This document shows, one piece after another, positions 1 through 7,288 of a stretch of DNA of 9,134 nucleotides (within the stretch, counting starts at the first letter, position 1; each line of letters opens with the position of its first letter). The notes beneath the pieces were generated by a model, which was not told the origin of the DNA, made no database searches, and saw only the letters and a program-made list of their open reading frames with translations. The position numbers and the translations under genes are program-made. The stretch comes from Prevotellaceae bacterium (GTDB lineage Bacteria; Bacteroidota; Bacteroidia; Bacteroidales; UBA932): NCBI GenBank assembly GCA_031258755.1, contig JAIRMK010000137.1, positions 1 to 9,134 of the forward strand, in the 5' to 3' direction.

Positions 1-179
1 TCGGGAATAGCTCTCCCATTCTCTGTATAGGAAAGAATCATTTCTCCTACAGAATTTTCAAAATCGGCCTTTGCCTCTGCTACCGTTTCGCCGTCCCCAA
101 TAATCGTATGGTTAATATCGGGCGTAAAAATACCGAATGTACCGTCTTTTCCCATCTCAATAAGCGCCGTTGTTTTCAT
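1..179 (-). CDS. HicB-like type II antitoxin, partial (C-terminus outside window)
   Basis: The first 59 codons of a minus-strand gene that runs off the left edge. The protein begins MKTTALIEMGKDGTFGIFTP and continues with a GDGETVAEA segment and an acidic helix (ADFENSVGEM). This is the beta-strand, turn, strand, helix order of the HicB_like antitoxin fold, in which a degenerate RNase-H-like domain neutralises a HicA mRNA interferase. HicA normally lies beside HicB and often upstream. Here the upstream side is a promoter, a terminator and pckA, so any partner must lie downstream beyond the window, or this is a stand-alone HicB. HicB proteins often carry a C-terminal DNA-binding domain, but that part is not visible. 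The ATG is chosen because the first strand is needed for the fold. There is no Shine-Dalgarno sequence. The family call is by pattern recognition and is moderately sure. Confidence 0.68.
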   Translation of the reverse strand, partial: MKTTALIEMGKDGTFGIFTPDINHTIIGDGETVAEAKADFENSVGEMILSYTENGRAIP

Positions 180-185
180 AACACA

Positions 186-217
186 CAAATGTACTACATT
201 TTTGTAATACACGCAAA
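186..217 (-). promoter_or_regulatory. Bacteroidota-type promoter of the hicB-like gene
   Basis: On the minus strand a TACATTTG -7 box (186-193) lies 20 bp after a TTTG -33 element (214-217). This matches the published Bacteroides sigma-factor consensus (TTTG, about 19-21 bp, TAnnTTTG). The box ends only 6 bp before the ATG, so the mRNA would have almost no leader. Confidence 0.6.
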
Positions 218-223
218 TTTTGT

Positions 224-255
224 AAAAAAAAACGAGGTGTTACCCTCGTTTTTTT
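224..255 (-). terminator. Intrinsic terminator downstream of pckA
   Basis: A CGAGG/CCTCG stem (233-237 with 244-248) with a 6-nt loop is flanked by nine A on the left and seven T on the right. On the minus strand this is a G+C stem followed by nine U, placed 16 bp after the pckA stop codon. The A and T runs can also pair, which lengthens the hairpin to about 12 bp and makes it look bidirectional. It separates pckA from the hicB-like gene. Confidence 0.85.
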
Positions 256-270
256 ATTTGCGTACGATAA

Positions 271-1863
271 CTACAATTGCGGGCCGGCCGGAATTAAGGC
301 CTTGCCGGCAGGCGTATCGGTGTATTGCTCGAAGTTCTTCACGTATTTAGCGCCAAGGCTGCGGGCTTTTTCTTCCCATTCTTTTACGTCCTTATAAGTT
401 TCGCGAGGATCAAGAATGCCGTCCGACACATTATTTAACTTCTTCGGCGCCGTGAGGTTGAGGATAGGAATCTTTACCGTTTCGGCTTTTTCAATAGAGC
501 CGTCGATAATAGCGTCGATAATGGCGCGGGTATCTTTGATGGAAATGCGTTTGCCTGTGCCGTTCCAACCGGTATTCACCAAATAAGCTTTTGCGCCGTG
601 TTCTTTCATTTTTTTCGATAAGGTAGAAGCATACACTGTGGGGTGCAAGGTCAGGAACGCTTCACCGAAAGCGGGTGAAAACGAAGGCAGTGGCTCGGTG
701 ATACCCCGCTCGGTGCCTGCCAGTTTCGACGTATAGCCACACAGGAAGTGGTATTGCGCCTGTGCATCGTCCAGAATAGACACGGGAGGCAACACGCCAA
801 AGGCATCGGCCGACAGGTAAATAATCTTGCTGGCGTGTCCGGCTTTCGAGGGCAATACGATTTTATTGATCAAATAAATCGGATAAGAGACGCGGGTATT
901 TTCCGTCACAGCGCCGTCGGCGAAATCAATGGTGCCATCTTGACGTACTGTTACATTTTCGAGCAAAGCGTCACGGCGAATGGCGCGCCAGATATCGGGC
1001 TCGTTTTCTTCGCTCAGGTTAATGGTTTTGGCATAGCAGCCGCCCTCGTAGTTAAACACGCCGTTGTCGTCCCATCCGTGTTCGTCGTCACCGATAAGGT
1101 AACGTTTCGGATCGGCTGACAGGGTGGTTTTTCCGGTACCCGACAAACCGAAGAATACGGCCACATCGCCTTTCTCGCCCACATTGGCCGAGCAGTGCAT
1201 CGAAGCCATTCCTTTTTGCGGCAGGTAATAGTTCATCATAGAGAACATGCCTTTTTTCATTTCGCCGCCATACCATGTGCCGCCAATGATCTGCATTTTT
1301 TCGGTAAGATTGAATAATACGAAAACTTCCGAATTTAAACCATGTGCCGCCCATTTCGGATTGGTACATTTTGAGCCGTTCATTACCACGAAATCAGGCT
1401 CTCCATAGTTGGCCAACTCGTAATGCGACGGACGGATGAACATGTTCGTCACAAAGTGCGCTTGCCACGCCACCTCCATGATAAAACGCACTTTCATGCG
1501 CGTATCCTTGTTCGTGCCGCAAAAAGTATCAACCACGTAAAGCCGGTTTTTATTCGACAATTGATTTTGCACCAAACCCTTCAACTCGTCCCACACCGCG
1601 CCGGTTACAGGGCGGTTAATAGTCCCGTCCCACCAGATGGTGTTTTCCGATACGGCGTCTTTCACGATATAACGGTCTTTCGGCGACCGGCCGGTAAATA
1701 CGCCTGTTTTTACGGCTACTGCACCGGTATTGGTCAATACGCCTTTTTCAAACCCTTCGTTCAGGGCGTCAACTTCGTCTTTGAATAACTGTTCATACGA
1801 CGGATTGTGTATTACCTCTTTTACTCCGGCAATACCATACTTGCTTAAATCGAGATTTGACAT
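271..1863 (-). CDS. pckA: Phosphoenolpyruvate carboxykinase (ATP)
   Basis: Cytosolic enzyme (EC 4.1.1.49) that interconverts oxaloacetate plus ATP with PEP, CO2 and ADP. In fermentative Bacteroidales it is thought to run largely towards carboxylation, feeding oxaloacetate into succinate formation and gaining ATP. The 530-residue length fits the family (about 530-540). Visible motifs are the TGRSPKD substrate loop (R59), the PEPCK-specific block GGTWYGGEMKKG, the kinase-1a P-loop GLSGTGKTT (K245), the metal-binding IGDDEHGW (D259, D260) and the nucleotide-binding NTGWNGTGKR near the C-terminus. The frame is open 21 codons further upstream, but the start at MSNLDLSKYG is preferred: it has AGGAG seven bases upstream, it matches family N-termini, and the longer start would lie upstream of the predicted transcription start. 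Single-gene unit with its own promoter and terminator. Confidence 0.97.
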   Translation of the reverse strand: MSNLDLSKYGIAGVKEVIHNPSYEQLFKDEVDALNEGFEKGVLTNTGAVAVKTGVFTGRSPKDRYIVKDAVSENTIWWDGTINRPVTGAVWDELKGLVQNQLSNKNRLYVVDTFCGTNKDTRMKVRFIMEVAWQAHFVTNMFIRPSHYELANYGEPDFVVMNGSKCTNPKWAAHGLNSEVFVLFNLTEKMQIIGGTWYGGEMKKGMFSMMNYYLPQKGMASMHCSANVGEKGDVAVFFGLSGTGKTTLSADPKRYLIGDDEHGWDDNGVFNYEGGCYAKTINLSEENEPDIWRAIRRDALLENVTVRQDGTIDFADGAVTENTRVSYPIYLINKIVLPSKAGHASKIIYLSADAFGVLPPVSILDDAQAQYHFLCGYTSKLAGTERGITEPLPSFSPAFGEAFLTLHPTVYASTLSKKMKEHGAKAYLVNTGWNGTGKRISIKDTRAIIDAIIDGSIEKAETVKIPILNLTAPKKLNNVSDGILDPRETYKDVKEWEEKARSLGAKYVKNFEQYTDTPAGKALIPAGPQL

Positions 1864-1870
1864 ATTTTTT

Positions 1871-1875
1871 CTCCT
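1871..1875 (-). promoter_or_regulatory. Shine-Dalgarno sequence of pckA
   Basis: AGGAG on the minus strand, seven bases before the ATG at 1863. It is the only clear Shine-Dalgarno sequence in this window, where most genes show none, and it decides the pckA start. It fits a strongly expressed central-metabolism gene. Confidence 0.75.
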
Positions 1876-1894
1876 GTTTATAAATTTAAAGGCA

Positions 1895-1902
1895 CAAAGA
1901 TA
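1895..1902 (-). promoter_or_regulatory. -7 box of the pckA promoter
   Basis: TATCTTTG on the minus strand matches TAnnTTTG exactly and predicts transcription starting near 1888, giving a leader of about 25 nt that contains the Shine-Dalgarno sequence. No good TTTG -33 element is seen at the expected place (about 1922-1926), so the upstream half is weak or depends on an activator. Confidence 0.55.
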
Positions 1903-1913
1903 ATATTTTTTAT

Positions 1914-1921
1914 TAACTTTG
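1914..1921 (+). promoter_or_regulatory. -7 box of the recQ promoter
   Basis: TAACTTTG matches TAnnTTTG and would start transcription near 1927. It lies only 11 bp from the oppositely directed pckA box. No TTTG is seen about 20 bp upstream. If it is the real promoter, the TTG at 1919 cannot be the recQ start codon, because it lies inside the box. Confidence 0.45.
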
Positions 1922-1942
1922 TGCACTTCTATCTGTACGTAT

Positions 1943-3847
1943 TTGAGTTTATTTCGTGAAATACTTCAACAATACTGGGGTTATAATGACTTCAGACCCT
2001 TGCAGGAGCAAATTGTGGACGACGTGTACCACGGCCGGGATACGTTAGCGCTCATGCCCACCGGCGGGGGAAAATCCATCACGTTTCAGGTTCCCGCCTT
2101 GGCAAAAGAAGGAATTTGTTTAGTAGTCACGCCGTTAATCGCACTCATGAAAGACCAGGTCGAGAACCTGAAACAACGCGGCATCAAAGCCTTAGCCATA
2201 TATTCGGGTATGACCGCACATGAAATGGATGTGGCGTTCGACAATGCCGTTTACGGCAACTATAAATTCCTTTATCTCTCGCCTGAACGACTGGGAACGG
2301 AACTTTTCCGCGTACGGGTGCAAAAAATGAATGTCAATCTGCTTACCGTCGATGAAGCGCATTGTATCTCGCAATGGGGATACGATTTCCGCCCCTCCTA
2401 CCTGCAAATCGCCGAGACCCGCCCACTTATTCCCGACGTGCCTGTGCTGGCCGTAACGGCCACCGCCACCCCACAAGTGGCGCAGGATATTATGGAGAAA
2501 TTGCATTTCAGGAAAAAAAACCTGCTGCAGAAAAGTTTTGCACGTAAAAACCTGATATACGTGGTACGGCAAACGGAAGATAAACTCAAGATGTTGCTGA
2601 AAATATGCCACACCATTCCCGGCTCAGGCATTATATATGTACGCAACCGAAAATCTACGAAAGATTTAGCGGATTTGCTGCTGAAACACCACATCAGCGC
2701 CGACTATTATCATGCGGGACTAAGTGCTGAAATACGCAATAAAAAACAAGACGGATGGAAACGTGGAAGCATACGGATAATGGTATGTACCAACGCTTTC
2801 GGAATGGGAATAGATAAACCCGACGTGCGCGTGGTCATCCACATGGAACTGCCCGAAAGCATTGAGGCTTATTTTCAGGAAGCCGGGCGCGGCGGACGCG
2901 ATGAGAAAACCGCATACGCGGTGTTGCTCTACAACGAATCGGACAGATTGAAAATGATTCGACGTTTCCAAATTGCCTTTCCTCCCATTGAAATTATCAA
3001 AAAAATATACCAGGATATTTATTCCTATTATCAATTGCCTCATGAAGCGGGAAAAGGCACCACACACAGCTTCAATCTTATAGACTTCTCAAACCGGTAC
3101 GGGATTCATTCGCTCACCGCCTATAATGCGCTGCAATGCCTGCAACGTGAAGGGTATTTTGAAATTACTGATGAGTTGGATAATCCCACTCGCATCATGT
3201 TTCTGGCAAACCGCGACGATCTATATAGAATACAGGTAGCTAATGCCGTGCTCGACCAATTCACCAAGACACTTTTACGTCTTTATAGCGGTCTCTTTTC
3301 AAACTACGCAAACATTGACGAGCAGCACATTGCGAGAATGAATGGTATAACGGAGGAAGAAGTGGCAAACTTTTTGTTGCGTCTTTCAAAAATGCACGTT
3401 ATCGAGTACATACCCAAAAAGCGTACTCCGCTGATAATCTTTAATACAGAACGTTTGCATGAAAAAAATTTATACATTTCGCCCGAAAATTATCAAATGC
3501 GCAAACAACGATATGAGCAGCGCATGAACGCCATGCTACAATATGCGACTTTAACCACGCGGTGCCGCAGCCAGCAACTGCTCGACTATTTTGGAGAGAC
3601 CGACAGTTCCTGTTGCAAGCGATGCGATGTATGCGTCTCCCGCAACGAACTCGACCTGAGCCGTTATGAATTTGATCTGCTCCTCGGGCAAATAAAAAAA
3701 ATAATTCATAAAAATAATTATACCATTGAACAATGCATTGACAGCTTGAAAGGAAACAGTGAAAAGGCTTTAAAAGTATTACGGTGGTTAATGGAAAACA
3801 AAAAAATAGACGAGACAAATGATGGTAGAATACGATGGCATGACTAA
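1943..3847 (+). CDS. recQ: RecQ-family ATP-dependent 3'-5' DNA helicase
   Basis: Superfamily 2 helicase for recombination and fork repair. From the TTG at 1943 it has 634 residues. Motif I is MPTGGGKS (K44), motif II DEAH (137-140) followed by the RecQ aromatic loop CISQWGYDFRPSY, then TATATP (III), IIYVRNR (IV), NAFGMGIDKPDVR (V) and QEAGRGGRD (VI, 312-320). Zinc ligands are C541, C558, C561 and C564, with the same 16-2-2 spacing as E. coli RecQ. There is no HRDC domain. About 170 more residues than in E. coli RecQ lie between motif VI and the zinc site, and they look like winged-helix segments. This matches a long RecQ subfamily that I recognise from Bacteroidales. A TTG at 1919 is in frame and would add eight residues, but it lies in the putative promoter box. 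No Shine-Dalgarno sequence is seen. It overlaps the exonuclease gene by 8 bp. It may be a paralogue of the HRDC-type RecQ, so the symbol is by family. Confidence 0.93.
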   Translation: MSLFREILQQYWGYNDFRPLQEQIVDDVYHGRDTLALMPTGGGKSITFQVPALAKEGICLVVTPLIALMKDQVENLKQRGIKALAIYSGMTAHEMDVAFDNAVYGNYKFLYLSPERLGTELFRVRVQKMNVNLLTVDEAHCISQWGYDFRPSYLQIAETRPLIPDVPVLAVTATATPQVAQDIMEKLHFRKKNLLQKSFARKNLIYVVRQTEDKLKMLLKICHTIPGSGIIYVRNRKSTKDLADLLLKHHISADYYHAGLSAEIRNKKQDGWKRGSIRIMVCTNAFGMGIDKPDVRVVIHMELPESIEAYFQEAGRGGRDEKTAYAVLLYNESDRLKMIRRFQIAFPPIEIIKKIYQDIYSYYQLPHEAGKGTTHSFNLIDFSNRYGIHSLTAYNALQCLQREGYFEITDELDNPTRIMFLANRDDLYRIQVANAVLDQFTKTLLRLYSGLFSNYANIDEQHIARMNGITEEEVANFLLRLSKMHVIEYIPKKRTPLIIFNTERLHEKNLYISPENYQMRKQRYEQRMNAMLQYATLTTRCRSQQLLDYFGETDSSCCKRCDVCVSRNELDLSRYEFDLLLGQIKKIIHKNNYTIEQCIDSLKGNSEKALKVLRWLMENKKIDETNDGRIRWHD

Positions 3848-4412
3848 AAAGATTATTTTTTTTGAAGGAAAGACTATTGTAGTGGACAATCCCGAAAAAT
3901 GTGCCGGTGCAATAGCCTATTTGTCACAGCAAAAAATATTGGGATTCGATACCGAGACACGGCCTGCTTTCAATCGTATAGAAAGTCAAACCCGGAAAGT
4001 AGCCTTATTACAACTCTCCGACGACAAGCGCGCCTATCTTTTCCGGCTGAATAAAATCGGTCTTCCCGAAAGTATATGCAACCTGCTTGCCGACCCCAAG
4101 GTGATTAAAATAGGCGCTGCGGTACACGACGATATAAAGACCCTGCAACGTCTTACGCCGTTTTTGCCCAAATCATTCATTGACATACAAAAAGTGGTGG
4201 AACAATATGGGTTTGTACAATATAAAGCGCTTAAAACGCTCAGCGAGCTCATCCTCAATGCCACAATTTCAAAAAGCCAACGCCTGTCGAACTGGGAACG
4301 CCCCGACCTCTCCGACGCCCAGCAACGCTACGCCGCCACCGACGCATGGATTTGCCGGGAAATATATCTTAAACTGCAAGATATGAACAAAGTACAAAGT
4401 AATACAAAATAA
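3840..4412 (+). CDS. DEDDy-type 3'-5' exonuclease (WRN-exonuclease-like)
   Basis: A 190-residue stand-alone DnaQ-fold exonuclease. Residues for two-metal catalysis are visible: D37 and E39 in FDTETRP (Exo I), D98 in AAVHDDIKTL (Exo II), and Y164 with D168 in RYAATDAW (Exo III, the YxxxD form that defines DEDDy). KSQRLSNWERPDL before Exo III is typical of the RNase D/WRN-exonuclease group. There is no HRDC or polymerase domain, so it is neither classical RNase D nor PolA. The start is uncertain: ATGs at 3819 and 3822 are in frame and would overlap recQ more, whereas 3840 gives an 8-bp overlap and fits family N-termini. No Shine-Dalgarno sequence is seen, so translational coupling to recQ is likely. 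The nucleic-acid substrate cannot be told from sequence. The context next to a RecQ helicase favours DNA repair over RNA processing (inference). Confidence 0.9.
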   Translation: MTKKIIFFEGKTIVVDNPEKCAGAIAYLSQQKILGFDTETRPAFNRIESQTRKVALLQLSDDKRAYLFRLNKIGLPESICNLLADPKVIKIGAAVHDDIKTLQRLTPFLPKSFIDIQKVVEQYGFVQYKALKTLSELILNATISKSQRLSNWERPDLSDAQQRYAATDAWICREIYLKLQDMNKVQSNTK

Positions 4413-4414
4413 TT

Positions 4415-4430
4415 ATAACTAATAAGTTAT
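4415..4430. repeat. Short perfect inverted repeat between the exonuclease and maf genes
   Basis: ATAACT-AATA-AGTTAT is a perfect 6-bp inverted repeat with a 4-nt loop, starting two bases after the exonuclease stop codon. It is all A+T except one pair and lacks a T-run, so it is too weak for a terminator. It could be a small operator or an mRNA hairpin, or chance in AT-rich DNA. Confidence 0.35.
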
Positions 4431-4444
4431 TTAATATAATTTAA

Positions 4445-5050
4445 ATGTTACTAAGTCAAATAAATGATTATAAAGTAATTCTGGCTTCCGGATCCCCGCG
4501 GCGAAAAGAGTTATTAAAGGGAATGGGCATCAATTATTTCGTGGAATTGGGGCAAGAGGTGGACGAAACATATCCGCCGGACCTTCCGCCCGCCAAAATA
4601 CCCGAATTTCTTGCCAAACTGAAATCACAGGCATTTCCCCGCAACCTGTCAGACAACGAACTGCTGCTTACCGCCGACACCATTGTAGCCTGCAAGGGGC
4701 AGGTACTGGGGAAGCCGGTTGACGCCGGCGACGCCGCCCGCATGTTGCAAACCCTCTCGGGCAACCGGCATGAAGTGCTTACAGGGATCTGCATGCGCAC
4801 CAGTCACCATGAAAAATGTTTCACGGCCTGCTCTGCCGTCACATTCCGGCACTTGTCGCCCGCTGAAATTTCCTATTATGTGGACACTTACAAACCTTTC
4901 GACAAAGCGGGGTCTTACGGCGTACAGGAATGGATCGGCTATATTGGCATTGAACACATTGAAGGTTCTTACTTTAATGTTATGGGATTGCCTACACAAC
5001 GGCTATATGTGGAATTGAGCGAATTTCTGGAGGAGATCATAAAAATATAA
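4445..5050 (+). CDS. maf: Maf-family nucleoside triphosphate pyrophosphatase (dTTP/UTP type)
   Basis: House-cleaning enzyme that hydrolyses non-canonical or excess nucleoside triphosphates to the monophosphate and pyrophosphate, acting in the cytosol. The 201-residue length is normal (about 190-205). The signature ASGSPRRKELL near the N-terminus binds the triphosphate, TADTIV holds the catalytic aspartate, GKP follows it, and the C-terminal block runs FDKAGSYGVQEW then IEGSYFNVMGLP. The Q in YGVQ is characteristic of the YhdE (dTTP/UTP) subgroup and not of the YceF (m7GTP) subgroup, so the substrate call is by subfamily. The gene lies 32 bp after the exonuclease gene on the same strand with no terminator between them, so co-transcription with recQ-exo is likely. 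A nucleotide-sanitising enzyme fits a repair operon. Its stop codon lies 11 bp from the end of the convergent barrel gene, with no recognisable terminator in between. Confidence 0.95.
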   Translation: MLLSQINDYKVILASGSPRRKELLKGMGINYFVELGQEVDETYPPDLPPAKIPEFLAKLKSQAFPRNLSDNELLLTADTIVACKGQVLGKPVDAGDAARMLQTLSGNRHEVLTGICMRTSHHEKCFTACSAVTFRHLSPAEISYYVDTYKPFDKAGSYGVQEWIGYIGIEHIEGSYFNVMGLPTQRLYVELSEFLEEIIKI

Positions 5051-5061
5051 GCAAAAAGGTG

Positions 5062-5853
5062 TTACCGCCGGAATAAATCGTAACTCACCATGATGGATCC
5101 ACGCAACGGATGCATGGTGTAGTCAAAATAATCCACCGCAGTTTTAAAAATATCAAAGGGACTAAAATTCAAATGTAACCCCGCATTGAGGCGTGAAAAC
5201 ACCGCAAATTCATAGCCCAGCAACACACCGAAATCCCAATCGCGAAGATCGTCTGAGAAATTACTCCGGATATTGTCGGAGGAGCGCACTTCCGCATGTA
5301 CGTTATCCGGCTTGTCGCTGGTAAACCCTTTCACAGCCGTGGTTTCAAATTTTCCGCTTACTTTGTAAGCGCCATACAACCCCATGAGCAGTTTGTTGCG
5401 TGGTGAAACGGAATATTCGGCATATACCGGAAATTCGGCATACGCAAAAGCCATATCGACGTAGGATACGCCGGTGAAATATTTAACCGTCAATTCTCCG
5501 CTTCCGCGGTCAATTTCCTTAATACGCTGGTTTTTCACACGGGCTTTGGCCGTAATGCCCGACGAGGCATAATTCAGCCCCACATACGCCCACCAGTTAT
5601 TCGACAAACGCCTGCCCACGCGGGCAGCCAGCCGCGGATACACCTTAACCTGCGCATTCACCGCGCCGTCGTCGCCCGACAGGGCCGACATGGGAAGCGG
5701 AATGGCTCCTCCGGCCTGCAGTCCCAATTGCCCGGAAACCTTCCATTCGTGCGCCTTATCCCGGAAAGCAGGCTGCCTTTCTGCTATCTGCGCTACCAAA
5801 GGGAAGCACGAGAATAAAGCCCACAGCACCATGATAATTGTCTTTTTCATCAT
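5062..5853 (-). CDS. PorT-type outer-membrane beta-barrel protein
   Basis: A 263-residue predicted outer-membrane protein. The N-terminus (MMKKTIIMVLWALFSCFPLVAQ) is a signal peptide with cleavage expected before Q22, and glutamine at +1 is frequent in Bacteroidota. The rest consists of alternating hydrophobic and polar strands rich in G, Y and F (SGQLGLQAGGAIPLP, WWAYVGLNYASSGI, NKLLMGLYGAYKVSGKF, DWDFGVLLGYEFAVF, LNAGLHLNFSPFD, GSIMVSYDLF). This is the pattern of the small OMP_b-brl (PorT-like) barrels. Its ATG directly follows the stop codon of the PCMD lipoprotein gene, so it is the second gene of that operon and probably translationally coupled. The specific role is unknown, and PorT-like here means fold class, not the type IX secretion subunit itself. 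It ends in LFRR and not in the usual terminal aromatic residue. Confidence 0.8.
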   Translation of the reverse strand: MMKKTIIMVLWALFSCFPLVAQIAERQPAFRDKAHEWKVSGQLGLQAGGAIPLPMSALSGDDGAVNAQVKVYPRLAARVGRRLSNNWWAYVGLNYASSGITAKARVKNQRIKEIDRGSGELTVKYFTGVSYVDMAFAYAEFPVYAEYSVSPRNKLLMGLYGAYKVSGKFETTAVKGFTSDKPDNVHAEVRSSDNIRSNFSDDLRDWDFGVLLGYEFAVFSRLNAGLHLNFSPFDIFKTAVDYFDYTMHPLRGSIMVSYDLFRR

Positions 5854-7257
5854 TTAGTCATACAACAATTCGAAATTATCCACGGTCAATACACTGCCGT
5901 CGGCGCCGCGGAATAGCGCCCCGTCCTTGCTCGACGCAAAATCCACGATAATGTGTGTAACCTGCAAACCGGATTTATAAACCACAGGCACTTCCATGCG
6001 CGTCCAGTCCGGCACAGGGTCTATAATAAGTTCCCCTTCACCCACTACCACGCGGGTTATCGCTTCATATTCCTCAGGCGTAACCGGTACGTGGTTATAC
6101 AGCACTTTGCCTGTGTAATCTGTCCAGTGCTCAAGGCGCATCCGGCAACTTCCCCGGTCATTGCCGGGCGTTTCCACCGGCCTTTTGGTTTCGGGGTCTT
6201 GCGTATAATAAGGATGTCCGGCTATATACTTTCCCGAGAACACCGCTTTTTTAGGACGCAGCAAAAACGGACGTCCCATTTTCGTCATCCGCACCGGATC
6301 ATCAAGATAGGCAAGATTTAATTTGAAAAATCCGATAAAAAGACCGGCAGCGCCCAGTTTCCTGATGCCCACCACATCTTTTATATTAGTATGTAATTGT
6401 GCGGCATAATCGCCGGCGCCACCGCGTTCTCCGGCCACTTTCGTGGTTTCAAAGCCCGCTAAGGGGTCATTGGTGGTACACCAGAACAATTCCGCAGCGC
6501 TACGCCCGATTTGCTCCTTTGTTTCATTGGGCGGCAGCCAGGCGTGAAACCATTCGTCGAACCCGCTGTTGGGCAACTGCGGCGCCACTTCCAGGCGCAC
6601 CGTCCAGTCAAGTTCTTCTTCACCATACGCAACCGTAAGTGTACGTATATCGCCGGCTGTTTGAAATACCAAGTCGGCGCCCGGCACATAATCTTTGAAC
6701 GAGGCGCCTTCAAACAAAGTGATATCAGGCGTTACCGTCAATGGGAAAACACCACGTGCGAGCATCAGGGTAACTGATTTACTGCAAAAATCCAGCACAC
6801 CGACAGGCGGCATTTCTGCCTGTGCAGGCGCGGAATGTTGCACCGCAAAATGAAGGATGGAAAGTTCGCTCTGCCGGTTTTCCAATTTCACCGTATAGGT
6901 CACCGGCACGCCGCTTTTGGTAATCAGCGAAATCTCATGAGGAGCCGATTCGCTTTCAAAAACCAGCGTCGAAGGGTCATCGCCGGCATCCGTCAATACA
7001 TCAACCACACTGCCCGCCGTCGTGTAGGCCACTTCAACGGTAATCATGTCGGGACAAGACGGTGCGTTATTCTTGTAAGGAATGGTGATTGTATTGCCGG
7101 TAATCACAGGCAGGCTTGTCCGGATACCTTCGGGGCGGCAGGATAATACACGAAAAGAGGTTATAGATGCCTCATCGCTCATTCCGTCAATATCGGCACA
7201 GCCGGAAAGCGCAATCGCAAAGAAAAGCAGTGCTATGTGTTTACTTCCCTGAACCAT
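5854..7257 (-). CDS. PCMD-domain lipoprotein (putative carbohydrate-related surface protein)
   Basis: A 467-residue predicted lipoprotein. MVQGSKHIALLFFAIALSGC is a lipoprotein signal peptide with lipobox LSGC (C20). The residues after it (ADIDGMSDE) are acid-rich, resembling signals that send Bacteroidota lipoproteins to the cell surface (inference). Next come two Ig-like modules, about 30-130 (ASITSFRVLS to YTVKLEN) and 131-228. The C-terminal half opens with LPNSGFDEWFHAW and ends with GSVLTVDNFELLYD, the hallmarks of the PCMD family (PF13201, putative carbohydrate metabolism domain). The first structure of that family, B. thetaiotaomicron BT2081, suggested a jelly-roll-like carbohydrate-related role, but no activity is established. 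The frame is open 19 codons further upstream, but that start would bury the signal peptide and run through a repeat cluster, so the ATG at 7257 is preferred. No Shine-Dalgarno sequence or TAnnTTTG box is seen. Confidence 0.83.
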   Translation of the reverse strand: MVQGSKHIALLFFAIALSGCADIDGMSDEASITSFRVLSCRPEGIRTSLPVITGNTITIPYKNNAPSCPDMITVEVAYTTAGSVVDVLTDAGDDPSTLVFESESAPHEISLITKSGVPVTYTVKLENRQSELSILHFAVQHSAPAQAEMPPVGVLDFCSKSVTLMLARGVFPLTVTPDITLFEGASFKDYVPGADLVFQTAGDIRTLTVAYGEEELDWTVRLEVAPQLPNSGFDEWFHAWLPPNETKEQIGRSAAELFWCTTNDPLAGFETTKVAGERGGAGDYAAQLHTNIKDVVGIRKLGAAGLFIGFFKLNLAYLDDPVRMTKMGRPFLLRPKKAVFSGKYIAGHPYYTQDPETKRPVETPGNDRGSCRMRLEHWTDYTGKVLYNHVPVTPEEYEAITRVVVGEGELIIDPVPDWTRMEVPVVYKSGLQVTHIIVDFASSKDGALFRGADGSVLTVDNFELLYD

Positions 7258-7288
7258 AGTGCCCGGAACAGGAATTAAATGGCATGTA

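Noticed and set aside
1864..1926. Longer pckA start adding 21 residues.
   Set aside because: It would begin upstream of the predicted transcription start, has no Shine-Dalgarno sequence and does not match family N-termini, whereas the ATG at 1863 has AGGAG at ideal spacing.
2381..2383. Tyrosine in place of the usual histidine in the RecQ aromatic loop (SQWGYDF).
   Set aside because: As I recall the family, this form is common among Bacteroidales and some Firmicutes RecQ proteins, so it is not a defect.
4415..4430. Terminator between the exonuclease and maf genes.
   Set aside because: The hairpin has only one G-C pair and no T-run, so it would not stop transcription; it is listed only as an inverted repeat.
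5051..5061. Terminator in the convergent gap between maf and the barrel gene.
   Set aside because: The gap is 11 bp and shows no stem with a T-run.
5953..6321. A 122-residue plus-strand ORF opposite the PCMD gene, and similar antisense ORFs opposite pckA and recQ.
   Set aside because: They are rich in H, R and F with no recognisable domain, lie wholly within well-supported genes on the other strand, and lack promoters.
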